64,000 nucleotides of DNA. It comes from JAUILH01 sp965230535 (GTDB taxonomy: Bacteria; Bacteroidota; Bacteroidia; Flavobacteriales_D; JAUILH01). The stretch is taken from assembly GCA_965230535.1 (NCBI GenBank), contig OZ246009.1:248001-312000 (forward strand), read 5' to 3'. Both the position numbers and the translations under genes were made by a program. A model generated the notes under the pieces. The model was not told the origin of the DNA, searched no databases, and worked only from the letters and a program-made list of their open reading frames with translations. Shown in pieces: positions 52,907-62,016 of the stretch; position 1 is the stretch's first letter, and the number at the start of each line of letters is the position of its first letter.

Positions 52907-55765
52907 TTGAAACATCTGTTTACACTACTTCTGTTGTTAAGCACGTACGTTGGTGCTCAGCATCCTGCACACTACTTTTTGGGAGAGCAGGAACTATCAG
53001 ATGTAAACGTATATTCAATCTTTCAGCCTGAAAAAGGTCCTTTGCTGGTGGCCACAAATAAGGGGCTTTACCAATTAAAGAAAGGTAAATTTGAATTAAT
53101 TGAGGCTTCCGGTAATCAGGTGGGGAAAGCTGTATTCGATTTAACACCGGATAAAAATGGAGATGTCTATTGTATCAACCTCAATGGACAGGTTTTTAAG
53201 TTTGATCTTGCACAAGAATCGCTGAGTTTGCACTATGTGGTTCCAGGTGAATACTTAAACAGAAATTTAGCGATTGAGTTTGATGATCAAAACAACCTTT
53301 GGATAGGATGCAAGCGCATCATTATGTACGATGGTAAAAATGAACCTTTTATTTCGAGTAGTCCTTTGGATGAAGTTGAATGTATGGAGTCGGCGTCTCA
53401 AGGGCCGGGAAGAATTAGTATTACCACTAGAAGACTCGATACTGTTGTAATAGCAAGTTCAGGCCAATTATCGTATGAGCCCTTGACGTATTCTGCCGAA
53501 TACAAATACTCCGGAAACGCAGGTAATTCAATTATGTATTTGAATTCCAAACCGTTTTTATTGCAAAGTAGTGGGCAGTTCACTGTTCTGAGTGATTCTT
53601 CGAAATCCTATTCATTTCAAATGTCTGGGAAGTATAGCAGAGTCAACAACAATGAGGTTTGGTTAAGAGGTGGAACAGTAGGTGCTGAATATGTCCGTTT
53701 TCATAATGACAGTATTTACTTATCAGAGTTGCTATTTCCATCCGAGTTTATTTCCTGTGTTTACAAGAAGGAAGATGGCCTGATCGTGTTGGGCACATTT
53801 GGAAGTGGCTTAATCGTGATTCCAAAACTCTCGTCACTTAGCACAACCATCAGTTCCTATAAGCCCATATACCTCACGGGTAATGATGAGAATCAATTTG
53901 TAGTTACCCGTTCGGGACAAATACACCACTTTCACTATGGGCAGTATACTTCTATTATCGACAGCTTGCCCCAGGTCAGTCGAATTTTTCATGTACCCAG
54001 GATGGCCAGAGAAAGTAATAGAAAACTGGTTCATGACATCCTTCATCCTTTTGTTTTGGTGAACGATACCGCAATGGGGATAACAGGCTTAAAGGCTGTC
54101 AATCAACTGGATTCTCAAACCACAATTATGGCTGCAACAGATGGCGTTTTCAAATATGGCAGTGGTTTGGGCAGCTACGATTGGGAACCGTGGGGAAAAT
54201 TCGGCTGGAAAAAGTTGAAGGGTTTTAATAGCAGAAGTAATGACGTGATATATGATCCGGCAAGTAAAAAGCTGGTGGTGGCATCCAATCATAGAGTCAT
54301 TTTGCTGGATCAGGATGGAGGTCGGACTGAACTTACATATAAAAACAGGGCCATCGATCCCAGTGATTTGGCCATATATAAAGATGTATTAATCTGTGGG
54401 ACTATTGATGAAGGGCTAATGCTATTCAAAAACGGGAAACTGCAAAGTCATTTAACTCAAAAGAATGGCTTAATTGATAATTCTGTCAGAAAAATTCAGG
54501 TACACGGAGATGACTTGTTTGTTTTGACAAGCGGTGGTCTGCAACTGGTATCGTTTCCAGATTTGGAGGTTCGTCATTTGGGTGAGGCTGACGGCATTAT
54601 ATACCCGATCATAGAGGACTTTCTGGTGGGAGATTCAAGCGTGTATTTTTTGGCAGACAACAAATTAAACTTTGTTAGGAAGTCGGCCATTTTTCAGCTG
54701 AAACCTGATGGTAAAATCTTCTTTTCAGCCATGTATAATATGGGGAGAGGGATAAAAAATGAGGATCAAACGTTTGATCATGATCAAAATCATCTCAAAT
54801 TTTATATTGATTACCGGGACATTCAGTTTCTCAATGGACTTTCCATTTCATATCGACTGGTAGGACTTGAAACATCCTGGTCCAGACTCCAATCACTATC
54901 AACGCCAATTGAATATAAGTCTTTAGGTCCAGGTGAATATACATTGGAAGTTCAACCATACTTTAATGGTCAGCCCGGAGAGGTCATTACCTACAGTTTT
55001 GAAATTAAAAAACCCTATTGGACAAGCTGGTGGTATTATTTGATTCTGTTGATCATCTCTGTATTCGTGTTCTATATCATTTATCGGGTTTACCATCGAT
55101 GGAAATTAAGGAGAGCTCAACTAAAAGGAGAGTTGGCAACTTCAAAGCTGACAGCTATTCAGTCACAAATGAATCCACATTTTATTTTCAATGCCCTCAA
55201 TTCAATTCAGGATTTGGTGCTCAAGGGAGATAAAAAGAATTCTTACACCTACATCAGCAAGTTTGCAAGTCTGGTGAGAAGAACGCTTAACTATTCTGAT
55301 AAAGATCTAATTGAGTTAAGCCAGGAAGTTAAATTGATAGAGCTCTATCTGACAATAGAAAAGTTGAGGTTTAAGGAAAATTTTAGCTATGAACTGGACT
55401 ATCCCGAATCTGAAGTTCTGGTACCTCCAATGATTGTACAACCCTTCATTGAAAATGCATTGGTACATGGCCTATTGCATAAAGAGGGATTAAGAGAATT
55501 AAAAATCAGGTTTAGGCTGGAAGAACAATTGATCTGTGAAATCATAGACAACGGTGTAGGACGCGCAAAGGCAGAAGAAATTAAGGTCCGTCAAAGGGGC
55601 GAAGATCATGAATCGTTTTCTGTAAAAGCCAATAGCAAGCGTTTTGAGCTTCTGACGGAATTATACAAAGGTGATTTTGGGTACAGCTATGTAGATTTGA
55701 TGGGAAATGGAACACCTTCCGGGACAAAGGTGATTCTTCGTTTGCCGGAGATCAAGAAATTTTAA
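52907..55765 (+). CDS. Propeller-type sensor histidine kinase (LytS-like His_kinase)
   Basis: A 952-residue kinase starting at a TTG; an in-frame stop at 52895 and the signal peptide straight after the TTG (LFTLLLLLSTYVGAQ) fix this start. Residues 30-620 resemble a two-component-regulator beta propeller, followed by a Y_Y_Y-like domain (GLSISYRLVGLETSWSRL). A transmembrane helix (YYLILLIISVFVFYIIY) and a His_kinase domain with QMNPHFIFNALNSIQ (His758) follow, then HATPase (VQPFIENALVHG, DNGVGRAK). It pairs with the LytTR regulator 72 nt downstream. Confidence 0.9.
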   Translation: MKHLFTLLLLLSTYVGAQHPAHYFLGEQELSDVNVYSIFQPEKGPLLVATNKGLYQLKKGKFELIEASGNQVGKAVFDLTPDKNGDVYCINLNGQVFKFDLAQESLSLHYVVPGEYLNRNLAIEFDDQNNLWIGCKRIIMYDGKNEPFISSSPLDEVECMESASQGPGRISITTRRLDTVVIASSGQLSYEPLTYSAEYKYSGNAGNSIMYLNSKPFLLQSSGQFTVLSDSSKSYSFQMSGKYSRVNNNEVWLRGGTVGAEYVRFHNDSIYLSELLFPSEFISCVYKKEDGLIVLGTFGSGLIVIPKLSSLSTTISSYKPIYLTGNDENQFVVTRSGQIHHFHYGQYTSIIDSLPQVSRIFHVPRMARESNRKLVHDILHPFVLVNDTAMGITGLKAVNQLDSQTTIMAATDGVFKYGSGLGSYDWEPWGKFGWKKLKGFNSRSNDVIYDPASKKLVVASNHRVILLDQDGGRTELTYKNRAIDPSDLAIYKDVLICGTIDEGLMLFKNGKLQSHLTQKNGLIDNSVRKIQVHGDDLFVLTSGGLQLVSFPDLEVRHLGEADGIIYPIIEDFLVGDSSVYFLADNKLNFVRKSAIFQLKPDGKIFFSAMYNMGRGIKNEDQTFDHDQNHLKFYIDYRDIQFLNGLSISYRLVGLETSWSRLQSLSTPIEYKSLGPGEYTLEVQPYFNGQPGEVITYSFEIKKPYWTSWWYYLILLIISVFVFYIIYRVYHRWKLRRAQLKGELATSKLTAIQSQMNPHFIFNALNSIQDLVLKGDKKNSYTYISKFASLVRRTLNYSDKDLIELSQEVKLIELYLTIEKLRFKENFSYELDYPESEVLVPPMIVQPFIENALVHGLLHKEGLRELKIRFRLEEQLICEIIDNGVGRAKAEEIKVRQRGEDHESFSVKANSKRFELLTELYKGDFGYSYVDLMGNGTPSGTKVILRLPEIKKF

Positions 55766-55766
55766 C

Positions 55767-55776
55767 TGTTCCTGAA
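55767..55776 (+). promoter_or_regulatory. Possible autoregulatory CATTCCTGAA-like site
   Basis: TGTTCCTGAA begins 59 bp before a CAAATTTG box at 55826-55833, the same spacing as in the three downstream promoters. It shares 12 consecutive bases (TTCCTGAAATAA) with the site at 56591. The second half-site is poor, so this is tentative. Confidence 0.4.
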
Positions 55777-55837
55777 ATAAATGGTCGGTAGATGAAAACC
55801 ATCTGATAAAAAGAGATAGAATTGCCAAATTTGAGTT

Positions 55838-56587
55838 ATGGAAGTCATTGAATGTGTCATTGTTGATGATGAGGGAAGCGCCAGGGACATTCTGGAAAAC
55901 CTATTGCTGAACTTTTGCGATGGTGTTCGTGTGATGGCCAAATGTGAGAACCTTGAAAAGAGTGTAGAAGCTATCAGGGAGTACAAACCGGACGTTGTGT
56001 TTCTGGACATAGAAATGCCAAGGTTTGCTGGTTTTGAGATTGCTCGATTTTTTGATGAAATGAGTTTTGATATCGTATTTGTTACGGCCTATGACAAGTA
56101 CGCTCTGAAAGCTTTTGAAGTATCTGCACTGGATTATTTACTGAAACCGATTGATATAGATAGACTAATAGAGACAGTTGAGAGAATCAAAAAAAGCGCA
56201 AAAGACAAATCGAGTTTAGAGCAGTTTAATATTCTTCAGGAATCTATTAAGTCTCAAAAAATTGTCAAAATTCCTGTCATCCATCAAGGGTATCGCTTTT
56301 TTCTGGATTTGTCGGAAATCATAGCCTTTGAAGCTCAGGGTTCGTATTGTAAAATTTATTTGAAAACCGGAGAGTCTCATCTGGTGAGTAAAAAGATCAA
56401 GTACTATGAAGAACTATTGGGAGATTCCGGAGACTTTTTCCGCTCACATAAATCCTGGATAGTGAATTTCAACTACATCAAAAACTATTCGAAGGCCAAT
56501 CAGGAAATTCAACTCGAGAATGACATCACAGCCAAATTGTCAAGATACCGTACGGTTGAATTTGAGCAAGCTCTGGAGATTAATTAG
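55838..56587 (+). CDS. LytTR-type response regulator
   Basis: A 249-residue regulator. The receiver domain has the acidic pair in VDDEGSAR, Asp57 (VVFLDIEMPRFAG) and the conserved Lys in YLLKPID. The LytTR domain covers about 145-245 (EIIAFEAQGSYCKIYLKTGE, FFRSHKSWIVNFNYIKNY). It is the evident partner of the propeller kinase. The repeated sites downstream are candidate binding sites for it. A possible -7 box ends only 5 nt before the ATG, which would give a leaderless or nearly leaderless mRNA. Confidence 0.92.
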   Translation: MEVIECVIVDDEGSARDILENLLLNFCDGVRVMAKCENLEKSVEAIREYKPDVVFLDIEMPRFAGFEIARFFDEMSFDIVFVTAYDKYALKAFEVSALDYLLKPIDIDRLIETVERIKKSAKDKSSLEQFNILQESIKSQKIVKIPVIHQGYRFFLDLSEIIAFEAQGSYCKIYLKTGESHLVSKKIKYYEELLGDSGDFFRSHKSWIVNFNYIKNYSKANQEIQLENDITAKLSRYRTVEFEQALEIN

Positions 56588-56588
56588 C

Positions 56589-56618
56589 CATTCCTGAAAT
56601 AATTGTGTCATTCCTGAA
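56589..56618 (+). promoter_or_regulatory. Direct-repeat operator 1 (CATTCCTGAA x2)
   Basis: CATTCCTGAA occurs at 56589-56598 and again, identically, at 56609-56618, an offset of 20 bp. That is two helical turns, the layout LytTR regulators use. It sits directly upstream of the promoter at 56621-56656. Confidence 0.7.
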
Positions 56619-56620
56619 GG

Positions 56621-56656
56621 GTATTGTTCGTATCCACATCCTCTGGTTTATGTTCG
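56621..56656 (+). promoter_or_regulatory. Promoter of the LRR protein gene
   Basis: GTATTG (56621-56626) and TATGTTCG (56649-56656) are 22 bp apart. The latter matches TAnnTTTG with one mismatch. It starts 31 bp after the second CATTCCTGAA. Confidence 0.6.
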
Positions 56657-56678
56657 TTTTCAAACTAAACCAGGGAAT

Positions 56679-57914
56679 ATGAAAAAAACTTTACTCTTTA
56701 TACTTGGAATGACATTATTCTCGTCTTTCGCACAAAATGTAAACATTCCAGATGCCAATTTTAAGGCTTATTTGGTAGGGAATACTGCCATCAACACCAA
56801 CGGAGATACAGAAATTCAAGAGACAGAAGCCCAAGCATTTACTGGAAAGATTGATTGTAGTCAATTGTCAATATCAGATATGACTGGTGTTGAGAAATTT
56901 ACAGCACTCACTGAGCTATGGTGTATCAATAACCCTATTACAGCTTTGGATGTGTCTCAGAATACTGCTCTAACAGACTTACGTTGTTCAACAACAGATA
57001 TTACATCAATTGATGTTTCATTGAACCTGGCGTTAACCACCTTACATGTTCAGGCAACTGATATAACCAGCTTAGATGTATCCAATAATACAGCACTAAC
57101 GGAACTTCTGTGTTATGTCAATGACCTAACGAGCTTAGATGTATCGCAAAATACTGCACTTGAATCGCTTATGTGTTTTGACAATCAGCTAACGAATTTG
57201 GATGTATCATTAAATACTGCGTTGGTTGTCCTAAACTGTAAAAACAATGATTTAACATCATTAAACGTGAGTCAGAATTCATCCTTGGAGCTGTTGGTTT
57301 GTTTTGATAATAATTTAGGAACTATAGATGTGTCTCAAAATACAGCTTTAACCTTGCTGTCTTGTGGGGGAACTGGTCTAACAGCACTGGACGTGAGTGC
57401 TAATATCAACTTGACAACTTTAAATTGTCAACAGAATGAGCTTACTCAAATGGACCTCAGTAATCATACTGCTTTGAATGCTTTGCGAATATGGGACAAC
57501 GATTTACTGAGTTTGAATATAGCCAACGGTAACAACTCCAGTTTCACAGTATTTGAGGCAAGCCTAAACCCTAATCTGACATGTATTGAAGTGGATGACT
57601 CAACCTACTCGGCTCAAAACTGGACCATTATTGATGCCCAAAGCTCTTTCAGCGAAAACTGCAGCGGAACAGGCATTGGAATCAATGAAATCGATCACGC
57701 TCAAGTCAAGCTTTACCCCAACCCAACGTTATCAAACTTGTTCATTGAATCTGAAGAAGCTGTTTCAACTTTTATGATTTTAGACGTCACCGGTAAACAA
57801 GTCTTAGAAGGCACTCAAACACCAATTAATGTAAGTGACTTAAAAAGTGGTGTTTACTTCATTAAACTATACACTCAAAAAGGTATGGTCACCAAACGGT
57901 TTATTAAGGAATAA
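56679..57914 (+). CDS. Secreted leucine-rich-repeat protein, T9SS type A sorted
   Basis: A 411-residue protein with signal peptide (LFILGMTLFSSFAQ). About ten LRR units of roughly 21 residues cover 60-300, with core LTSLDVSQNTALESLMC and variants. It ends in a type A sorting domain (QVKLYPNPTLSNLFI...MVTKRFIKE). The last residues are almost the same as those of the next gene, which suggests shared ancestry of the tails. It is exported and likely binds a protein or glycan partner. It sits directly under the repeated LytTR-like site. Confidence 0.88.
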   Translation: MKKTLLFILGMTLFSSFAQNVNIPDANFKAYLVGNTAINTNGDTEIQETEAQAFTGKIDCSQLSISDMTGVEKFTALTELWCINNPITALDVSQNTALTDLRCSTTDITSIDVSLNLALTTLHVQATDITSLDVSNNTALTELLCYVNDLTSLDVSQNTALESLMCFDNQLTNLDVSLNTALVVLNCKNNDLTSLNVSQNSSLELLVCFDNNLGTIDVSQNTALTLLSCGGTGLTALDVSANINLTTLNCQQNELTQMDLSNHTALNALRIWDNDLLSLNIANGNNSSFTVFEASLNPNLTCIEVDDSTYSAQNWTIIDAQSSFSENCSGTGIGINEIDHAQVKLYPNPTLSNLFIESEEAVSTFMILDVTGKQVLEGTQTPINVSDLKSGVYFIKLYTQKGMVTKRFIKE

Positions 57915-57965
57915 AAGGTAAAGTTTCAGCAAACTCCCACCCTGATGATTCAGAGCGGGGGTTGC

Positions 57966-57995
57966 CATTCCTGAATAAAAAACGCGATTACTAAA
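57966..57995 (+). promoter_or_regulatory. Direct-repeat operator 2 (CATTCCTGAA, degenerate second copy)
   Basis: CATTCCTGAA at 57966-57975 is followed at the same 20-bp offset by GATTACTAAA (57986-57995), matching at 7 of 10 positions. It lies upstream of the LamG gene promoter. Confidence 0.65.
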
Positions 57996-57997
57996 AG

Positions 57998-58032
57998 GTA
58001 TTTACTGCGTTCAGATGGCTCCGGTATGTTTG
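57998..58032 (+). promoter_or_regulatory. Promoter of the LamG protein gene
   Basis: GTATTT (57998-58003) and a perfect TAnnTTTG box, TATGTTTG (58025-58032). The box starts 59 bp after the start of the upstream CATTCCTGAA. Confidence 0.6.
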
Positions 58033-58049
58033 CTATAAACTTGTAAAAC

Positions 58050-58997
58050 ATGAATATGAAAAAAACTTTACTATCAACTTTAGCACTTGGATTGACATTT
58101 ATATCTCAAGCGCAAATTCCCACCGATAGTCTGAAAGGTTATTGGCCCATGAGTGGAAACGGCATGGATGAATCAGGATATGGTAACCACATGAATGTGA
58201 ATGGGGATACCCATTTGACTAATGATAGATTTGGAAACGCCAACAGGGCCTATAGACTGGATGGATTCGACGATTTTATGGCCACAAATGCACACATTCC
58301 TACTGGCGACAGTGCCAAAAGTGTGTCGCTTTGGTTTAAAGCAGATTCATTACATAGAGGCTGGATTTTATCAGGCGGAAACAATGCTGCCGGTGAAGCC
58401 TTTGGGGTGTTCATTGATAACCACGTTACTCCGGATTTAATATTTCATGGCCACAATTCGTTCTTTGATGTGAACATGGGAACGGCTTCAATTATGGATA
58501 CCACATCATGGTTTCACGTGGTACTATCTTACAATGGAACAGAGCTTCAGACTTATATCAATGGTGTGGCAGGTGCTACAAAAACAATGACCTTAGGTAC
58601 TGGTATGAATGTCATTATCATTGGATCTCGTCAGGATTTTGCCAACCAAACTACAGAGTCTTTTGAAGGTATAGTGGATGACATAAGACTTTACAATAGA
58701 AGTTTAACTGCTGCTGAAGCACTGGCACTATATAATGAGCCAAATCCGGTTCTTAGTGTGGAAGAGGTTCAGTTGGACCAGAGTCAGGTAAAACTGTACC
58801 CAAATCCAGCTTCAACAATACTGAATATTCAATCTAAGTATCCAGTCACTTCAGTTCAGGTATTGAGTATGTCTGGTCAACTTTTGCATCAGTCTGATGA
58901 TTCAAAGATCAATCTTGAATCATTTAACGATGGGCTTTATTTGATTAAAATCTCTACTGAAAAAGGGATTGTCACCAAACGATTTATTAAAGGTTAA
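58050..58997 (+). CDS. Secreted LamG/concanavalin-like protein, T9SS type A sorted
   Basis: A 315-residue protein with signal peptide (LLSTLALGLTFISQAQ). Residues 28-230 form a LamG-like jelly roll (LKGYWPMSGNGMDESGYGNH, SVSLWFKADSLHRGWILSGG, VDDIRLYNRSLTAAEALALY). The C-terminal type A sorting domain (QVKLYPNPASTILNIQ, VTKRFIKG) resembles that of the LRR gene. It probably binds glycans at the cell surface. An ATG two codons in is an alternative start. Confidence 0.88.
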   Translation: MNMKKTLLSTLALGLTFISQAQIPTDSLKGYWPMSGNGMDESGYGNHMNVNGDTHLTNDRFGNANRAYRLDGFDDFMATNAHIPTGDSAKSVSLWFKADSLHRGWILSGGNNAAGEAFGVFIDNHVTPDLIFHGHNSFFDVNMGTASIMDTTSWFHVVLSYNGTELQTYINGVAGATKTMTLGTGMNVIIIGSRQDFANQTTESFEGIVDDIRLYNRSLTAAEALALYNEPNPVLSVEEVQLDQSQVKLYPNPASTILNIQSKYPVTSVQVLSMSGQLLHQSDDSKINLESFNDGLYLIKISTEKGIVTKRFIKG

Positions 58998-59013
58998 AAA
59001 CACGTTTCGCATG

Positions 59014-59050
59014 AAGTCCTGCTCCGATTTAATTGGGGCAGGACTTTTTT
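59014..59050 (+). terminator. Terminator after the LamG gene
   Basis: AAGTCCTGCTCC (59014-59025) pairs with GGGGCAGGACTT (59035-59046) with one G-U pair, followed by a T run. Confidence 0.92.
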
Positions 59051-59079
59051 GTGCCTTCACCTTATATAGATGCTGGCGC

Positions 59080-59147
59080 TATTCCTGAATAAAAATTGCG
59101 GTTAATGGATTGTATATCGATCAAATTGAGTGGTGGAAATATGTTTG
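59080..59147 (+). promoter_or_regulatory. Operator 3 and promoter of the 947-residue secreted protein gene
   Basis: TATTCCTGAA at 59080-59089, a weak second half-site at 59100-59109, GTATAT at 59112-59117 and a perfect TATGTTTG at 59140-59147. The 60-bp distance from the repeat to the TA of the box equals that in the LRR promoter and is within 1 bp of the LamG promoter. This fixes the true gene start downstream at 59173. Confidence 0.6.
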
Positions 59148-59172
59148 TGCCTTGTACATAACTTCTATTAGT

Positions 59173-62016
59173 ATGAAATTGATCCAAATCGCACTCGCCG
59201 TTTTATTAATCCTCTCTTCGTTTCACGGGAATGCTCAAAAATGGAAGGAAAAATTGAATAAGGTTACTGGAAAAAGTAGCTCTGATACTGCAAAAATTTT
59301 CGAAAGTCAGGATGTGGTTGCGGGAAAATGGCCAGAAGCTGATGCTCATATTGTAAGAGTAAATGACAGTGGCATAATGAAACCTTCCAGTAAAGATTCA
59401 GTCAAAATAATTAAGGATTCCAATGGTAAGGCAGTCAAAGTAGAATTTAGAGGAGACACCTATAAGCTATGGGATCCCAATGATACTGACTGGGCGAGCG
59501 GCTTTTCGATTAATCACGTGGAGAATCTCTGCTTTTTTGAAAATTCTATAGTTAAATACAGTTTCAACTACACAACAAAGAAAGTGAGTGATGTAAAGTT
59601 TGTGATTGGAAAGGGCATGGGCGGACCCGGAAAAGTGAAAAAGCGGGTCCAGGAATACTTAGACTATGGTTTAGCCAAAATGAAGTCGGATAAAGAAGAA
59701 GCTGAAAGGAAACGTGCCGAGCACAAAGCAAAATATTCCATTGCGCAACAAACCGTTGAAAGCATAGATATCCAAATCATCTCTGATAATGGAGATAAGC
59801 TAGACTGTGGTTCTCAGTTCAGAGTGGGTTACATTGTTAAAACTAAGGAAGGAAATACCATCAAATCTAAAAGCTTGGGAGGTGAAGCTTACGTCAATGA
59901 TTATAGAGTTGAAGTGATTGGAGCTGATAAGGAATCTATTCGTGAGGATGGGAAGTTAAAAAGCTATTATGATTACACTGCCAAGCCATATTGCGAAGGG
60001 TATGACGACAAGCATTTAGTTATTCGTGTTATTTCAAGATATGATGAGAATGACAAAGGCGAGAAAAGAATTCTAACAACTTGCGTGCCCGATCCGGCTA
60101 TTATTGCAGCCAGAGAAGCAGAAAAGAAGCGTCAGATTGAAGAGGAAAAAAGGCGAAAAGAATACGCAAAAAAACAAGCAGCTGAAGAACGTGCCCGTGC
60201 TTTGGCAGCTAAAAACAATCCGTCAAAATCTTCAGGTAAGTCGACAAACACTGCTAAGTTATCCGGAAGCTATCATGGGATTTCACAGTTTACCAAGGTC
60301 GACACGATTTATTACAAGGAGAGACACAATAGTCGTCAAACCCAGAATATGCTTGGTGTTATCAAAGATGGGAATGATTATATCGTTGCAAGAGTATCAC
60401 TAGGTAAAGAGTTAGAAGCTGTTAATGGAAGAAAGGCAAGAGAGTACTATCTGGGGACAAGAAGAATCACGAGAAAATCACAGGGGATGAGTTGGCAGGA
60501 ATTGGCTGCAAAGCCCAACTCTTCGGGATCAACCATATGTAAAATACATAGTACTTATCCAACACTGAATGATAATTCCGGACTTCCAGGTATCTCAAAA
60601 TTTATAAAAGTTCCCGAAGGCTATTTGCTTGTTGGAGCTCAGGCTGCAATTTGGTACAATAAAACGCTCGGAATACTACATAAAGAGGTGTTGGAAAGTA
60701 CAAGGCTTACTGATGCAGGAGTTGTGGCTGACGTCATTCCGATTTCCGGGAAACCTAATTTATACGCCATTTTGACCGTTGATTCTGACGGATCCGGCAG
60801 AGTGCAAATGGTAAATGTGCTAAATGGTAAGAAGAGCTCAGGGGAATTCAGATTAACTAAAAAAGTAAGTCGGATCAATCATAAAAGTGCTAAACTATTT
60901 CAGGTATCAAAAGACAATGTCATGATATGGTATAAATACAGCATAGATGGAGATGAGAGCAAGTATTACACTATGAATGTATTTAGCGCTTCTGAATTAT
61001 GGAACTCAAAGGGCGAAATTCAGGGAGATGGGGTAACTGAAGGAAGTGATTATTTTGAAGCAAGAGTTCCAAATCTGGGAGAACTGTATAGTATCTGGAG
61101 TGACAAGAACTATGTAGTGCATATGTTAACTTCTACCGATGGCCCGGATATAGAACTGCAGATTAAATTCGGAACTGCTTTGGACGACTTTAAGCTATTA
61201 AAATCAATTAATCCGGCAGCAGTTTTTGGAGGAAGTATGTCCTTCCAAAATTCTGAACACATGAGGCCTTTTAACGGAGGGTATATGTTTGTGGATCTTG
61301 TTCATTCCATGGCAGGTGGTCCTGAAGATGGTGGTGCTTCAAAATCTCATATTCAAGCTGGCTATTCATTTGACTATTTTGATAAGAATATGAATTACGT
61401 CAGATCTTATGTTTTCAAGACAAAGTATGACGAAGAGTTGCACGACCGCAAGTTGGAGTATTTCCGTTCTAATAATTTTGCCTGGTATAAGTTGAAAGGA
61501 TGGAAAGAAGCCGGGTTCTATTTTAAGAACCTGCAAGAGATGGACTATTCAACGAAATATGCATTGCCGGAAGGTTTTATGAGAGATTTTGAAGAGTTTA
61601 ACGCTGCCAATAATTGCATTGATTTTGCTGCAACTTCAGACCCCAATAAGATTGTTATTATGACCAATTCAGCTGTTATGGAAGTTGATTTAAGAGATGC
61701 CATTCCTTTTATGCCAGAGGGTAAAGAACGCAATTATACTTATGTGCCACCGAGTGAAGACACGGAGACGAGTAACTCTTCGAATTCGACTTCAGATCCT
61801 GAGCACTTTTACATTAAAAACGAAACGGGAGACAGATTATATTACGTATTAAAAGGGTCGAGTAATCACTATTGGCTCGCTCGTGGGGAAAATAAAGAGT
61901 TTAAGTGTAGTGATGAGGTCTATTATTCAATTGAGAACTCTGATGGCAAGAGGACCAAAGATTCACTAATGGGGTCCGGAGCAAATAGCTGCGGTAATAC
62001 GGTTGTTATAGAGTAG
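59173..62016 (+). CDS. Large secreted protein of unknown function
   Basis: A 947-residue protein from the ATG at 59173; the open frame begins at a TTG at 59110, but this lies within the promoter. Signal peptide LAVLLILSSFHGNAQ. Two charged coiled-coil segments are near residues 175-205 (EEAERKRAEHKAKY) and 315-350 (REAEKKRQIEEEKRRKEYAKK). The C-terminal part is beta-rich (FYIKNETGDRLYYVLKGSSNHY). No T9SS sorting domain is seen, so it may be periplasmic or leave by another route. It shares promoter architecture with the two preceding genes. Confidence 0.72.
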   Translation: MKLIQIALAVLLILSSFHGNAQKWKEKLNKVTGKSSSDTAKIFESQDVVAGKWPEADAHIVRVNDSGIMKPSSKDSVKIIKDSNGKAVKVEFRGDTYKLWDPNDTDWASGFSINHVENLCFFENSIVKYSFNYTTKKVSDVKFVIGKGMGGPGKVKKRVQEYLDYGLAKMKSDKEEAERKRAEHKAKYSIAQQTVESIDIQIISDNGDKLDCGSQFRVGYIVKTKEGNTIKSKSLGGEAYVNDYRVEVIGADKESIREDGKLKSYYDYTAKPYCEGYDDKHLVIRVISRYDENDKGEKRILTTCVPDPAIIAAREAEKKRQIEEEKRRKEYAKKQAAEERARALAAKNNPSKSSGKSTNTAKLSGSYHGISQFTKVDTIYYKERHNSRQTQNMLGVIKDGNDYIVARVSLGKELEAVNGRKAREYYLGTRRITRKSQGMSWQELAAKPNSSGSTICKIHSTYPTLNDNSGLPGISKFIKVPEGYLLVGAQAAIWYNKTLGILHKEVLESTRLTDAGVVADVIPISGKPNLYAILTVDSDGSGRVQMVNVLNGKKSSGEFRLTKKVSRINHKSAKLFQVSKDNVMIWYKYSIDGDESKYYTMNVFSASELWNSKGEIQGDGVTEGSDYFEARVPNLGELYSIWSDKNYVVHMLTSTDGPDIELQIKFGTALDDFKLLKSINPAAVFGGSMSFQNSEHMRPFNGGYMFVDLVHSMAGGPEDGGASKSHIQAGYSFDYFDKNMNYVRSYVFKTKYDEELHDRKLEYFRSNNFAWYKLKGWKEAGFYFKNLQEMDYSTKYALPEGFMRDFEEFNAANNCIDFAATSDPNKIVIMTNSAVMEVDLRDAIPFMPEGKERNYTYVPPSEDTETSNSSNSTSDPEHFYIKNETGDRLYYVLKGSSNHYWLARGENKEFKCSDEVYYSIENSDGKRTKDSLMGSGANSCGNTVVIE

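Noticed and set aside
59110..59172. N-terminal extension of the 947-residue secreted protein
   Set aside because: It contains the -7 box and would block the signal peptide; the ATG at 59173 is preferred.
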